Below the pieces are notes generated by a model that was given only the letters and a program-made list of their open reading frames with translations, made no database searches and had not been told where the DNA came from. Positions 12,879 to 25,224 of a DNA stretch of 64,000 nucleotides are shown one piece after another (position 1 is the first letter of the stretch; every line of letters begins with the position of its first letter). Origin of the DNA: Lucifuga dentata. Taxonomy: Eukaryota > Chordata > Actinopteri > Ophidiiformes > Bythitidae. The position numbers and the translations under genes are program-made. The stretch is taken from contig VXCM01000791.1 in NCBI GenBank assembly GCA_014773175.1, positions 90,863 to 154,862 of the forward strand, written 5' to 3'.

Positions 12879-14894
12879 TTTGGCTGCCAGTTCTCAATTA
12901 CGTTTTAATGATCTAAACGTGGGGCAGAAAGGGGAAGGCAGCGTTGATCGATCCCTGCAGTCAGCTCAGTGTGCTTGGTGCCTGTAGTCTGTATGACACG
13001 TTTAAGTGTCTAACATTCTGCTTAGAACTCTCAAAGCTGTTTTTTTTCCTAATTGAAGTTTTTTCAGTGCTTATTGCATTATAGAAATCAAGGAAATTTT
13101 CTCGAGTAGGATTATGTATGTTTCCTTTAATCCGTTCCTGACCTTGGCAGCAGAGTTTTTAGCAACAAACAGATGACAATACATAAAAAATTCTTAATTA
13201 CAAATGAGTTTGAGATGAAATATTAAAATAGCCATTGATTGTGTTTATTTTTACATACATTTACATCCATTTCTATGAAACTAACAAATGGAACTTGATC
13301 CCTAATGTTGTATTTTTATTATTATTATTTTTTTTTTTTTTTTTNTTTTTTTTTTTTTTTTGCAAAACTTGAGGTTTATACATTTAGAAAAGCATCTAGT
13401 AAGCCAAACCCATAGGTCCTGAACTGCCCTGAAAGCATCATTTATGTTACTTAATGCATTTGAATTTACCCCCATACACACCTGTTAGACACACAACCAT
13501 GAAGTATGAATCTAGTGAGCAAGTCTTTGGCCAGCATCTCTAGTTTGCAATCAAAGGGTATTGGCAGCTCAAGCCTGATGCAGCTGGCCAGTCAGAAAGG
13601 ACCTGGCTTTTCTGTTGGGTTCCTCAAAGAGGCAGTATCTATAGTGACATATTTTCACTCAGTATACACAGTAGTGCTCAGGAACAAAGAGTATAAGTCA
13701 ATTGTGAATGTTATAGTAAATCTAAACAGCAATACCTTTAATGAAAACTTTTATGCTAAATGTTTGGAAATCCTAATTCGCTAGTCCTAATATTCCTAAT
13801 TTTTCTGAACAAAAGTGACAAATTTCACTTGATTTCCATCTAATCTCAACAGTTTATCAGTTTTTTTTTTTTTTTTTTTTTNTTTTTTTTTTTTTTTTTT
13901 TAATGTGCTGTCATGGAGTCATCATTAGATTTGCCGATCATCCGTTAGTGAATTTTGGACTGTTTTTGTGCAAATGTTATGTTGCAAGAGAAGTCTGCAG
14001 GTCTGCACAAACTTCTATAGTGAACGTATGTACATGCAGTTCACAAAGACTGCACCCAGCCTTGGTGTTTTCATTATTCTCATCAAATTTTCACTGTGCG
14101 TGGAATTATACACTTAGTCTTTCGCTGAGTGTTATGGCCTCTAATGGGTGCTCAGTTGTTTGCTTTTTGTAGAATCACTGTAGGTGATGGAGAAAATGGA
14201 GCCTATGAGTATTGAAGTGACTGTGAATATACAGCAGTACTAATGACACCGTATGTGCCACTTAGGCTGGTTATTTGACAGTTTTATTTGTGGGTAATGA
14301 AAAGTCTTGCTGACAGCTCTATACAGTCCATTGTCAGGCCTGTTAGTCTTTGCCACTAGTACATCTACATTTCCTTTCCCATTTTGATCTTTTCTGTTGA
14401 ACATAAAGCTGTCGGCCTTGCTCAGTAGTGACATTACCTCTGCTTAACTCTGCCAAAGCCTCATCGTTTTCAAACTGTGGCATTTTTATGGAGGCAGTAA
14501 AGCAAAGATGCATCCTGTCAGCAAGGTGAGGGCATTGCTGCTATTACAGAGAGGACAGCGCAGAGCGAGGAAGAAGAGAAGGAAGGAGGGAGCAGACGGG
14601 AAAGGAGAGAGTGTCCCCCTCTGTCACATACCTGCAGGCACATGGACATGTCAGCTGCCATGATGAAGATGTCCAGCTGGAACAATCAGGAGGGAAATGT
14701 AGGTCTGTGTGTGCTGGCGAATCTCCCACTCACAGGCGCTCAGACTGAGCTGCAACTTTAATGCCGAGCATCTGCTCCTTACGAGTGCTTTTAATTCCAA
14801 GTATGATTGCCTCCTTTGACATTTGAGTTGATGATAATCTGCGCAACTTTTTTACCTTTGAAAATTATCGGCTTCATGACACTGAAATAGGTTT

Positions 14895-15487
14895 TTAAAG
14901 GACCATACTGGCGATCACGCATGTTAAAGCCCAATACCAACCGCCCACGTATATGTTACGTTACTGACAACCATTTTCCGAAACATAAAACCATATTTTA
15001 GTTTTCCTGTTATTTTTTCAAATCCTTAATCTTTCAAAATCTCCTTTCAGGAGATATACCCATCTTAAAATTCAGCATTTCGCCTCCTAACATTTACATA
15101 CAATTGTAGAAGGGATGGTCATTTTAATTTCTTGGTAAATAAAAGCCATCCTATCCTGGCACTATATTTGCTGGCAGAGACATACAGTGTCTTCTGCGCA
15201 GCTCTGTGTTGGATTAGTTAAATAAAGATAAACAAACTTCGAGGAAAAAAACAAATAGATGTAGATGTTGTGTTCGCTGTGATAGATTACGTATCTCAAG
15301 CATGTTTCAAGTCTCTTTGAATTGATTTTAATAGGGTACTTGAATAAACTGAAACCAATGGCAGTAGGAAAAAATTTTAAAATTTAGCACTTAAGTAGTA
15401 TATTTTGGGAAATGGTTGTCAGTAAGATAGTCTGTATGTGGATTGTATATGTGAATTGCATGTGTGATTGCCAGTATGGTCCTTTAA
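14895..15487. mobile_element. TTAA-flanked miniature DNA element, copy C (best-preserved, 593 bp)
   Basis: Begins TTAAAGGACCATACTGGCG and ends with the inverse, CCAGTATGGTCCTTTAA. Inverted similarity extends about 100 bases inward (GACAACCATTT and CCACATA blocks on both arms). TTAA at each edge fits a TTAA target duplication as made by piggyBac or Kolobok transposases. No open frame is present, so it is non-autonomous. Confidence 0.8.
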
Positions 15488-16052
15488 AGGCATTTGGCGC
15501 TGTTTAGTGAAATCACACTTGCTGATGCCTTATTTAAAATTGTACTATTTAACCACTGGGAAATTGCCTGAGGCTTTCCAGATAATGGGTTGTGAACTCC
15601 CTTACAGTTTCTCATTGTAGGGTCATTTATTTAGAGCCAAAAGTAATTATGGTGCAGTTTGTTATGGCGCTCAAAACCAACAGGACCAGAGCCAAAGCAA
15701 TACTTTTACAATCCAGCATAACGTTCATCAGGGGTCAGTTTGTCTTCACTGAATGTTTTTTGCTTCCTGAAGATGGAGCATTTTATGCTATTGCCCCTCT
15801 GTGTTCGTCTATAATTTAGAGCTGCATTAGCTTCCATACATTGAAGAAGCAGATTCCATTTATAACACAACAATGGCAGAGGCTTGTAGTTTTCTTCTTG
15901 CATTTCAAAACACCTACAGTTCAGTCTTTCTTGCTGTATGTGAGTGTTAAGTTTTAACATGAATGCCTCATTTTTACATTTGATCAGATGATTTGGCTAC
16001 TCCTGTGTGACTATGTCAACTGAATACTGGTCAAACTCGGGACTGGAACCTG

Positions 16053-16053
<1 letters not shown>

Positions 16054-16106
<53 letters not shown>

Positions 16107-16117
16107 ACACACACACA
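16054..16117. repeat. (CA)n microsatellite
   Basis: CA repeat with one T interruption, between element copies C and D. Confidence 0.9.
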
Positions 16118-16283
16118 GGGAGGTGATGGGGTGAGAAAATGGGTTTTTGCTCTTTGGATTGTTGCATATTTTATGTTTCTCTGGATGAAAGAATGCTTAA
16201 TGAGATGGCCGTGGCGTTATGTGTACTAAAATGGAAGCCCAAGGAATGTTATTACTGTATATTGCTTTTCAGGAGGTGATGAT

Positions 16284-16822
16284 TTAAAGGACCATACTGG
16301 CAATTTTGAATGTTCAAGCCCAATAAATACTTGACAGCCATTTCCAAAATATAAAACCATATTAAATTTTCTAGCTATTTTTCCAAATCCCTGAATCTTG
16401 CAAAATAAAATGCGATACACATTTTAAATTCAATGTTTTGCCTACTAACAAGTATGTCCAAATGTAAAAGGGATGGCCATTTTTAGTTTCTGGGTAAAAA
16501 GCTGTATTCTCTGGGGACTATATTCCCTGGCGGAGACATACATTGTTTTCTGTGCAGTTCCGTGTTGGTCTGGTTACTTTGACAAAAATAATAGACATTG
16601 TGTTTGCTGTGATAGATTATTCATCTCAAGCACTTTTCAAATCTCTACAAGTTGATTTTAATAGCATAGCGGAATGAACTAAAACCAATGACAGCCTAGA
16701 AGGTAGGAAAAACAATTTTAAAAGTTACTGTTTCCGTAGTATAATTTGGGTTTTCAGTAGCATGTATGTGGGTTGTATTTATGAAGCTCAAACATACAAA
16801 ATCACTAGTATTGTCCTTTTAA
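16284..16822. mobile_element. TTAA-flanked miniature DNA element, copy D (539 bp)
   Basis: Same family and orientation as copy C. TTAAAGGACCATACTGGCAA is at the left edge and a diverged GTATTGTCCTTTTAA at the right. The internal block TCTCAAGCACTTTTCAAATC and the GAACTAAAACCAATG motif are shared with the other copies. Confidence 0.75.
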
Positions 16823-17540
16823 GACATTCTTCACACCACCCTGATTATGTTAATTTAAATCAAGATGGCAAAAAAGTCAATGATTAATGTCTTTATATGA
16901 GTAAGTTGATATCCATGCAGGCTTATTTTTGAGTGCAACCGAGAGCAAAATACCTTAAATTGTGCGTTATGGGATGAAGTGCAGTGTATTTGGGACTTTA
17001 TGTACTTGTCGGCCTCTACAGCTCATTTCATTTTATGTATTTCCATTGCTGCTGGCAGCTTGAAGTGCTGAGACCGTCCAGCCATGAAACAATACTCAGC
17101 CAGTTTCGATTGGCTGTCACGACGGCAATTGCTGTAGAAAATGGAGTTCAAAGCTGTTACCTGTGCTTTCATCTAGACAGTAAGCATCCATTTCTCCCTG
17201 GAAAACAACACTATCATGTCATGATTAGTGCTGGAATAATTAGCTCATAAGTTGATTAGTTAACAGAAAATTAGTCCTGTAAAAATGCCAAACATTTGCT
17301 GGTTACAGCTTCAGAAATGCTGAGATTTGCTTGTTACTTCACATTTTCTCTCACAGGCACTCATTAGAGCACATGCCTCCCTGAAGGGTGAACAAGCTTT
17401 GGCAAAATTTATCTTGTTCTAATAATATACTGGCCTTTAGAGAAAGAAATGACTAGAATAGTAATATGACATAATTGTGTTGTGATACAAAACAGTTGTA
17501 TTTAAAAGTTATCTGGATTGCTTGTATTGATGGCTTATCA

Positions 17541-17748
17541 TTCATTGAGATTGATGTATTACTTTGGAAGAAATTAACAAAAAAAAAAAAAAAAAAANAA
17601 AAAAAAAAAAAAAAAAGTTCTTAATATGCCCTGGATCCAGATTGACACCAAAATTGAATGGGCTCCTCCCAAATCCATACCCCAACCTTTCCCCAAGTTT
17701 TGTCAAAATTGGTTCATAACATTTTGAGTAATCCTGGGGTGAAAACGC
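17541..17748. repeat. Dispersed repeat, copy 1 of 2 in the window
   Basis: Contains CATTGAGATTGATGTATTAC, an A run with an N at 17598, CCTGGATCCAGATTG, then AATTGAATGGGCTCCTCCC and a GTTCATAACATTTTGAGTAA-type end. The same blocks occur in the same order at 54.1 kb. It resembles a repeat seen often in fish genomes; class not assigned. Confidence 0.5.
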
Positions 17749-18773
17749 CAAGTGGGCCCTTGATACTGAAAATAACTATGAAAATAACATTTACATATAT
17801 TTTCCTCTAATGTTTCTTGCGTGGGGAAACACCTTTGAGATCAGTTACTGAATCCTAAAAAGCTATGTTCTTTGACTCGGCAGATGCTGTATCTCCCTTA
17901 CAGGGCAGATGTTACCCTGTCAGTCACTCCCCGAACCCCGTGGACTCTGTCCTGCCCTCGTTCTGTCACTTTATGTCCTGGCTGTCCTTTTCACACCGAG
18001 GGACACGGACAGAATTTCTAGTGGCATCACTAACAGTGTTTACCTACAAGAGCTTCAAGCCAGAGGAGGCAGAGAACCAGTCTAAAGGGCATTTACGCTG
18101 TAGTAATCCCATTCCACTCAGCCTGTTAGCCTGCAGCATGGCTGTCCTCATCAGCTCTCCACCTAAAGTCATACTTTATGCGGGGCCTAAAGGGAACCTA
18201 TTTTGTGACAGATCTGATTTTTTTTTTTTAAGCAGTGTGAACAAACCAAATCAGTTTATACTTGAGCTAATGACCTCAGTCAATGCTTTGCAGCTGCATC
18301 ATAATATGATACAATTACATATAACCTTACTATTAAACACCTTTAATAGAGTAAACACTGAACATTAAAGTGCACATCTTCACAATAAAGTCATAAGCCT
18401 TACCATATGGCTTAATGGCATCAGGTCTATTTGTCTCTGTAACTGTATTAAAAAATGTGTTGCTCCCTCAAACAGAAAAACTCCAACAGATTACGAGAAA
18501 TGCAGAGAAGAAGCAATTAGTGCCGCTAACAGGTTTAAAATTAACCTTACATCTATGTACAGTATTTTGCTGTTATAATTCACTCTTTTAATTCATTAAC
18601 TGCATGATTAGCTTTGTTGAAATATAGGATGCATTTAAAAAATATCATACAAAATGCCAGTTTGCTGTGCTCACATTAAAGGACCTAATGCTCAATTCTG
18701 ATTTTTTTTCAGTCCAATTTAATGTTTTTGTCCTGATGGTTCACATGACGGAGAACCAAAACAAGCTCCCTTT

Positions 18774-18830
18774 AGGCCCCAGCGAGGATTGAACTCGCGA
18801 CCCCTGCTCTAACCACTGAGCTATAGGGCC
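18774..18830 (-). pseudogene. tRNA-Thr-like gene lacking its anticodon arm (57 nt)
   Basis: The minus strand reads as a tRNA with a fully paired acceptor stem (GGCCCTA with TGGGGCC, one G-T pair), an intact D arm (GCTC/GAGC), A box TAGCTCAGTGG, an intact T arm (GCGAG/CTCGC) and B box GTTCAATCC. Between GAGCA and the GGGTC variable loop only one G is left, so about 16 bases, almost exactly the anticodon stem-loop, are missing. The rest closely resembles vertebrate tRNA-Thr(UGU) as I recall it. A TTTT terminator follows about 13 bases downstream (18758-18761). It has internal Pol III promoter boxes but no anticodon, so it cannot decode. No SINE body or A-tail is attached. Confidence 0.8.
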
Positions 18831-20625
18831 TTAAAGTAGTACAGGTGAGTCAGGTGATAAATAGCTCTTCAAAAGTGTGGCTGCTTCTAGATAAACCAGT
18901 CACTGTATTATCCTAAGTGACCTGTATCCTGAGTGTCAGATATATGTAGGTTGCCCGCAAACCAATCATTTGTAAGTGAGCTGTATCTAGGCTGGCCAGA
19001 TTTGGGAAAGTTAAATACGGGTCAGTACCCCCCANCAACCCCCACCCACTCCACCCCACCCCACCCCAAAAAATTGATTTGATTTGTTCACACTGCTTTA
19101 AAACATCAGATCTGTGTCACATGAAGGCAAAAAGTAGATATGGGCCATTTCAGTCTGTAATGTGAACATCACCCTTTTCTGTTCAGCAAAAATATTATTA
19201 CTTTACACTTGAAAGGGTAGAAATACATCAGAAATGACTTTCACTTTAATCATCTCAACTGAAATATTAAACATCGTGGTAGCAGCTCTTAGCTGAGCCA
19301 GGCAGTCGTGCCTTGCTATATTTTAAACCACATTAGCTGTCTTGTGAGTTGATCTTTCATAATATCTTTCCATGGGCCCTCCACATAAGATAGCTCTTTA
19401 ATCAACTGTTCAATTATGTAATTAGATGAAACAGATTAGATTTACACACAATATGCACCATGTTTTTGCTGCAAGATTTATTTCCAGGAGCTAAGGTAAT
19501 TTAGTAAGCAGGAAACACAACACACATACAAACACACACATGCTGCACACATAAACAATTATTTTTTAACTTAAAATAATTTATGTTTTCATATGCACTG
19601 AAACCTCATATGCTTTGTGATATTTAGAAGCAGCATTGTGGGATTAGATTAGGTGGGAAAGTGTAAGTATTTCAAATGTTTGTATCTTTACACACACATA
19701 CATGCACACACACGCCAACATCGCCATGCTATGCTAATTGATTTTTAAGTGCTTGATGATGAAAAGTAGCAGTTTTGTTGTCATCGTGTCCCCACGGTCC
19801 TGAACCTGCTAATGACCTCGACTCTAATGAGAACTTCACATGCTGTGGACAGATACACTTATCGCTGTGTGAGGGTATTAAGCACTGGATTAATTAATCT
19901 TCAAATGGAGCCTGTCATGCACAACAGTTTACAGTCTGAATCTGATGCCATCTCAGCTGCATGTAAGGCGATAATGATGCATATAATGATGCATATGGAT
20001 GAAGATTAATGTGATTGAATAGTAGTTTGTATGAAAATAAGTGCTGCACACAAGATTTATTTGCAGACATTTTGTTTATCCCGCTCTCTGATATATCGCC
20101 TGCATCTCCAGTCATCCTCATTAAGAAATTGGGCTTTGAACCCTATTGAACCCATTTTTAATATCCCACTGAGTTGTTTCTATAAATGAAGATTAATAAT
20201 TCATGCCTGTTCGCATTTTTATATCAATCTTTAACCTCCAGTACCCCTCTGCCTTTGCTTGATAGATCACACTGCCAGTCCTTTTATCGCCTCTCTGCTG
20301 TTGAACAAAAGTCTGATAATCAGTTGATCAACCATTTTAATGAAATCGAGATCAGTCAAACTGAGGGATTACATTCCTCGCCTTCCATGTTTGTTGCCTT
20401 GTGTGCTGCTTCCTTTGATCATTATACTTTTGCAAGCTTGCATGTGTTCCTGGTGGCTTCTGGAAGAAGACAGGCATGTCGTTGTTAGAGTATAAACTTG
20501 GATTTAAAAGCCATCCACAGCATCTTATGTGTGAGTCCAAGTCAAAGATCTTCACGACTTAACCAGAAACGCTGCAGAAATTCAACAAAGGAAAATCCAA
20601 TATGAATTTCCATGCGGAATTTCCA

Positions 20626-21142
20626 TTAAGTGACCATACTGGTGATTTTGCATATTTGAACTACTACCTTTACAAATCCACTAATCTTTCAAAATCAAAT
20701 GTTGAGGTGATACAACCACCTTACAATTCAATGTTTCCTTTGCTAACATGTGCACGATTGTAGAGGGCATGGTTATTTAAATTTCTTTGTAAAAGCAATC
20801 TTTTCCTGGCACCATGTTCCCTGGTGGAGACATCTATTTCTTCCAAATAGCTCCATGTTTGATTAATTAAGTAACTTTGACAAAAAAAAAAAAAAAAAAA
20901 AAAGTGTAATAGATGTCTTGTTTGCTGTGATGAATTACTTATCTCAAGCATGTTTCAAGTCTTTTCAAGTTGATTTTTATAGCGTACTGGAATGAACTGA
21001 AACCAGTGGTAGTCTGGAAGGTAGGAAAAAAGTTCTAAAACTTACTGCTCTACTGGTTTGGAAAATGGTTGGCAATAATGTCACGTATGCGGGTTGTATT
21101 TATTGGGCTCAAACATGCAGAATCACCATTATGCTCCTTTAG
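20626..21142. mobile_element. TTAA-flanked miniature DNA element, copy E (517 bp)
   Basis: Same family and orientation as copies C and D. The left edge TTAAGTGACCATACTGGTGA has one change in the terminal motif. The right edge reads ATGCTCCTTTAG, so the right TTAA has mutated. An (A)n tract interrupts the middle. Confidence 0.7.
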
Positions 21143-24135
21143 GAGAGGAAAGGGTCAATTATTTCTGAAATTAGAATAGATTTTTGCTCACACCACCTTA
21201 TGATGACACCATCTATTATGCCTTTCTATTTGCACTCCCTGTAATGTAATTTATACAGGTGCTTTAATTACATGTGCCCATTAACACAAGGTAATGTAAT
21301 TCTGTGATTTACTGCTAATTAATGGTAATAGCCTTCATAATAAGTGACTGTTCATGTAACCATAGCAGGAACAATACTGCAGGGTTAGAAACGCACCCAA
21401 TGAGCGGCTCCCAGCTAACTGCTACGTGCTAAATCCTGCCATACAGTACAGAAGATAATTTACATTATCACAAAAGATTTTGAGCTGCAGATAGTAGCTC
21501 TTAATGATGTGCTGTTGGCAGCTGATTTATTTGTACTGACATCACACTGTACATTGTATGTCCTGCTATTTCTTTGCCTTCATTAGTGCGTTTGCACTAT
21601 TAGCTGGAAGGTGTTAAGACCATATGCCAACTGAAAAGAAATTGTAACACATCATTACATTATGGAGATTTGGACTATAGCTGATTTTAATTGTCCAGTG
21701 ACCTTTTTGGTGAGATATTTTACTTTCAGCTCAGACGTGGCAGATAAAAGATGCTATTGGTAGATATGATTACAGGCCTGGGATTATTAATACCGATAAA
21801 TTTGACATAGAAGCTCCGTAATTGTGTCTGAATGCTGTGATAACAATTTTACATTCAAAATCAATCAGTGGTATGTTTTTATTTACGTGCAACTTAAAAC
21901 CATGCATATTCACTTTGTGTGCATGCATGTGTGCGTGCATAAGTGTGTTTGCATGCATGTGTGCATATACTGTGTCTGAAATATGTCTGTCTCTTCATGT
22001 TCTCACTGAGATGGGGCGGTGTATTTTTAGACAAACCCTTTCTCCATCCTGTCATTTTAAAAGATCGTCAAAGCTTGAAAAAAAGTCTCTCTCCCCTGTT
22101 TTGTTTCTGCATCATTTGAACTAATAAATCTGCAGCTGCATGTGACCATGTGTAACAGTGACAGATGGGTGTGATGAGATTGTGCTGAACAGACCACGGT
22201 TACTCTTCCTTCCTCGTCTTCTTCCTCTTCTTTGCTTTTCTCTGTGGGAGCATACAGATTTGGTTTGGCCTGTCAGAACTGATCAGAGGAAGTTTGTTGA
22301 GGATCTTTGCTTTGAACTGACTCAAAGCTGGGGCAAGTTTCTCTTCCTTTGTTTGGGGCCTTATAGAAGCTATATTTTCCTCTATCCATATATTAGCTGG
22401 CATATACTGAAAAGTACTTTATGTTCAGTTCATTTGTGCAGAGAAGTACTGGGCTGTGTTAGTCAGTATTGATTAGAATCTGTGTATGTGTGTATATTTT
22501 CTTTGTGTGTTTGTGTGCATAATCAAGTCTGTCTTTTTGATGTCCCCCCTGTTAGTTTGACAGATGTGTTTTCTGCCACGCAGCGAGGTGAAGAGGACAA
22601 TCGTTTCTGGACATCAGGGAAAAGAATTTATTGTGGCAGCCAGAGGAGTCGCAGAGAGACGATGCTGGATCAGACTCTTCACTCCTCTCCAAAGCCTGCC
22701 ATTGGTTAGAGATAAATTATTCATCATTTTGTTAAACAAACATTGATCACAAAACCAAGGCTCGGTCTGCCTGTATGTCAGAACTTACCTCATCTCTTTC
22801 AAAGATGGCACAGCTTTGTGTTCCTTTCTTTCAAAGAATCTTCTTTTTGCCCTCCCTCTGCCTCTCTTTTGTCTCATCTTGAAATGGCTCATCAGAACCA
22901 CTTTTGATGGATCTCTGGAGTACGTGTTGGTGGAAATGTTTGTATGTCAGAGTAAACACTTTCAAAAGAGCCTATTAATAATTTGTGCATCAGGATGAAG
23001 CTGAGGTTGTCTGTTTGTATGGATGTGTTTTTTGTGTGTGTGTGTGTGTGTGTGTGGTGCAGTGTGTTTCTGGCTTTTTCCAGTATGCCATTTCATCCCA
23101 ATATATAGTACTTCATCCAGAACAGATCTACGTTTTATGTGCATAGATCTACGATTTATGTGCTCATGTGGTACCTAGAGACTTTGGAAAGGTCAGATAA
23201 ATGGCGGTGTTGTAATCCAAGCTAGCGTGACATGGTGGTCTCCTTTAAGGACCAATGCATGAACATTTGCTGTTTGCTTCAGGGTAAATTTCACCCTGAA
23301 TAGTTATCTTGCTTTCTCATTTACATTTGAGTTATTTGAACATCCTACATGAGTCTTCTTGACTCTGAAGAGTAGAGGGAATATGAACACCCTCTTCTTT
23401 GGTGCCTCTTCATCCTTCTGAAAGCCTTTTGGCAGAGCAGCTGGGTCTCTCTCCTCCTTCTCTTCATCCTCAATCTGTTCTTTCTCCACCTTATCCACCT
23501 TCCGTCTGTTTTCTCTCAGTAAGCTTTCATCACAGAGAGATGACAACCTGTGTCGTTTGGTTTGGTGTTAACTCTCTGTGGAGGCTTAGCTGTGTGTATC
23601 TGGGTTTTTACATTTAGCAGAATTTGTGTGTGCATGTGTATATTTTTTATTTTTAGTGTCAGCTGGCATGTCCCTTATTAGATGCTCTTATTAGTAAGAA
23701 TTTTCAAGTAGCAGCAACTTTGGTAGAATTTCTCTGGAGTCAAGACGAGAGACAGTAAGATGGGATAAGAGAGTCTGTCAGAGTCTGTNCCCCCATCAAA
23801 TGACGCACATACACACACACAGCTCTACAGTCTCTTCTTCTGAGAGTGCCTCACTTTTGCCTCACTTTCAACAGATTCATCCTCATCTCTTCATTCCATG
23901 CTTCTGTCAGGTTGTATAATCTCTCCTCACTTTACCTAAACTTTCTTACCTCTCTGACTTCTGCTTTCATCTGCCACTCTAAAAATGTCTCCGCCATCCT
24001 TTTTATTTTTATTTTTTATTTGTTTTGCATAGTACCTCTGTCTTTTGTGACTAGTAAGTATTTGATGACAAATCCATTTTTTTTTCATGGTTTTCCTTAT
24101 CTCCTTGATGACTCCTTTGTTTTGTGTGTTTTTTC

Positions 24136-24648
24136 TTAAATGACCATACTAGTAGTTTTACACGTTTGAGCCCATTAAATACAACCTGCATACACATTAC
24201 ATTAATGCCAAGCATTTTCCAAAACATACTACTGGAGCGATACATTTTAGAATAGTTTTACCTACTTTCCAGATTGCCATTGGTTTCAGTTAATTTCAGT
24301 AGACATCTGTTAAATTTTTTGTGGAAGTAACTTAATTTAACCGATCCAACATGGAGCTCCACAGAATATAGTCTCAGGGGAAGACTGTGCTTACTAAGAA
24401 ATTAAAATGACTGTGCCTTCTCCAGTCGTGTGTGTTAGCAGGTGAAATATTACATTTTCAAAGTTTCAAAGTTTTATGGTGGGATTCTCATCTGAACATT
24501 TGATTTAGAAAGATTAGGGTATTTGGTAAAATATTCAGAAAATTTTATACAGTTTTATGCTTTGGAAAATGGTTGACAGTAATGCAACAGGTCTATGGGT
24601 TGTATTTATTGAGCACAAACATGCAAAATCACCGCTAAGGTCCTTTAA
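24136..24648. mobile_element. TTAA-flanked miniature DNA element, copy F (513 bp)
   Basis: Both TTAA edges are present (TTAAATGACCATACTAG and AAGGTCCTTTAA). The interior runs in the opposite orientation to copies C-E: the CATTGGTTTCAGTTAATTTC block lies near the left arm. Confidence 0.75.
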
Positions 24649-25176
24649 TTGTCAGCACCTACATGCATGTTTCTCCTTTCTATGACCTCTTCCTCACTTC
24701 TTTTAACAAGTGGCTCAACGCTGCATATGCTAATCTCTCAGAAGGCATGGCACAGATATGGGTTCTACTATTTCCAGCTTCAGCTCTTTGCTATAAACAA
24801 GCACTCCTTTTCAGACAAACATCCTATCATTATTTAATTAGTGCAAAAAGGAAGTGAAGAATGAATACATTTGTGACTACTGAATTAATGTTTATAGATT
24901 CTCGTGACAGGCTTACTGCAGTCAGTTTTCTGAATGCAGAGCACTGAATGTAAAATTGATGTTGGATTAATCAAGAATTAATTGGTGGGGATGTGATGTG
25001 ATTCTCTCTCTGTGCCGTGAGAAGAGATGCAGTGCCAGTGTTGTTGCTTCAGATCCTAATTGCTTTAGTATTCTTCCTATAATTAACGCTCTCGGCTAAT
25101 TACACCAGAATCCCAGACCTTGCTCTTCACATTATTAGGCTGAGTGTTGAAGGAAGGAAAACATGCATGTATGTGT

Positions 25177-25178
<2 letters not shown>

Positions 25179-25220
<42 letters not shown>
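25179..25220. repeat. (CA)n microsatellite
   Basis: Perfect CA repeat in the proposed lingo3 intron. Confidence 0.9.

Positions 25221-25224
<4 letters not shown>

Noticed and set aside
14520..14760. GA-rich block with a CAGCAAG|GTGAGG donor as another lingo3 5' exon
   Set aside because: Only a donor-like site is seen. No matching acceptor or promoter features are convincing.
17865..18368. 167-codon open frame on the plus strand
   Set aside because: No domain, unusual composition, runs through a T tract, and has no convincing splice or start context. Treated as chance.
18774..18830. tRNA-like segment as the head of a SINE
   Set aside because: No SINE body, LINE-like tail or A-rich end follows. 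A Pol III terminator comes about 13 bases after the tRNA end.
22540..22710. Possible exon following a GCCACGCAG acceptor-like site
   Set aside because: Short frame without family similarity, weak pyrimidine tract and no clear donor.
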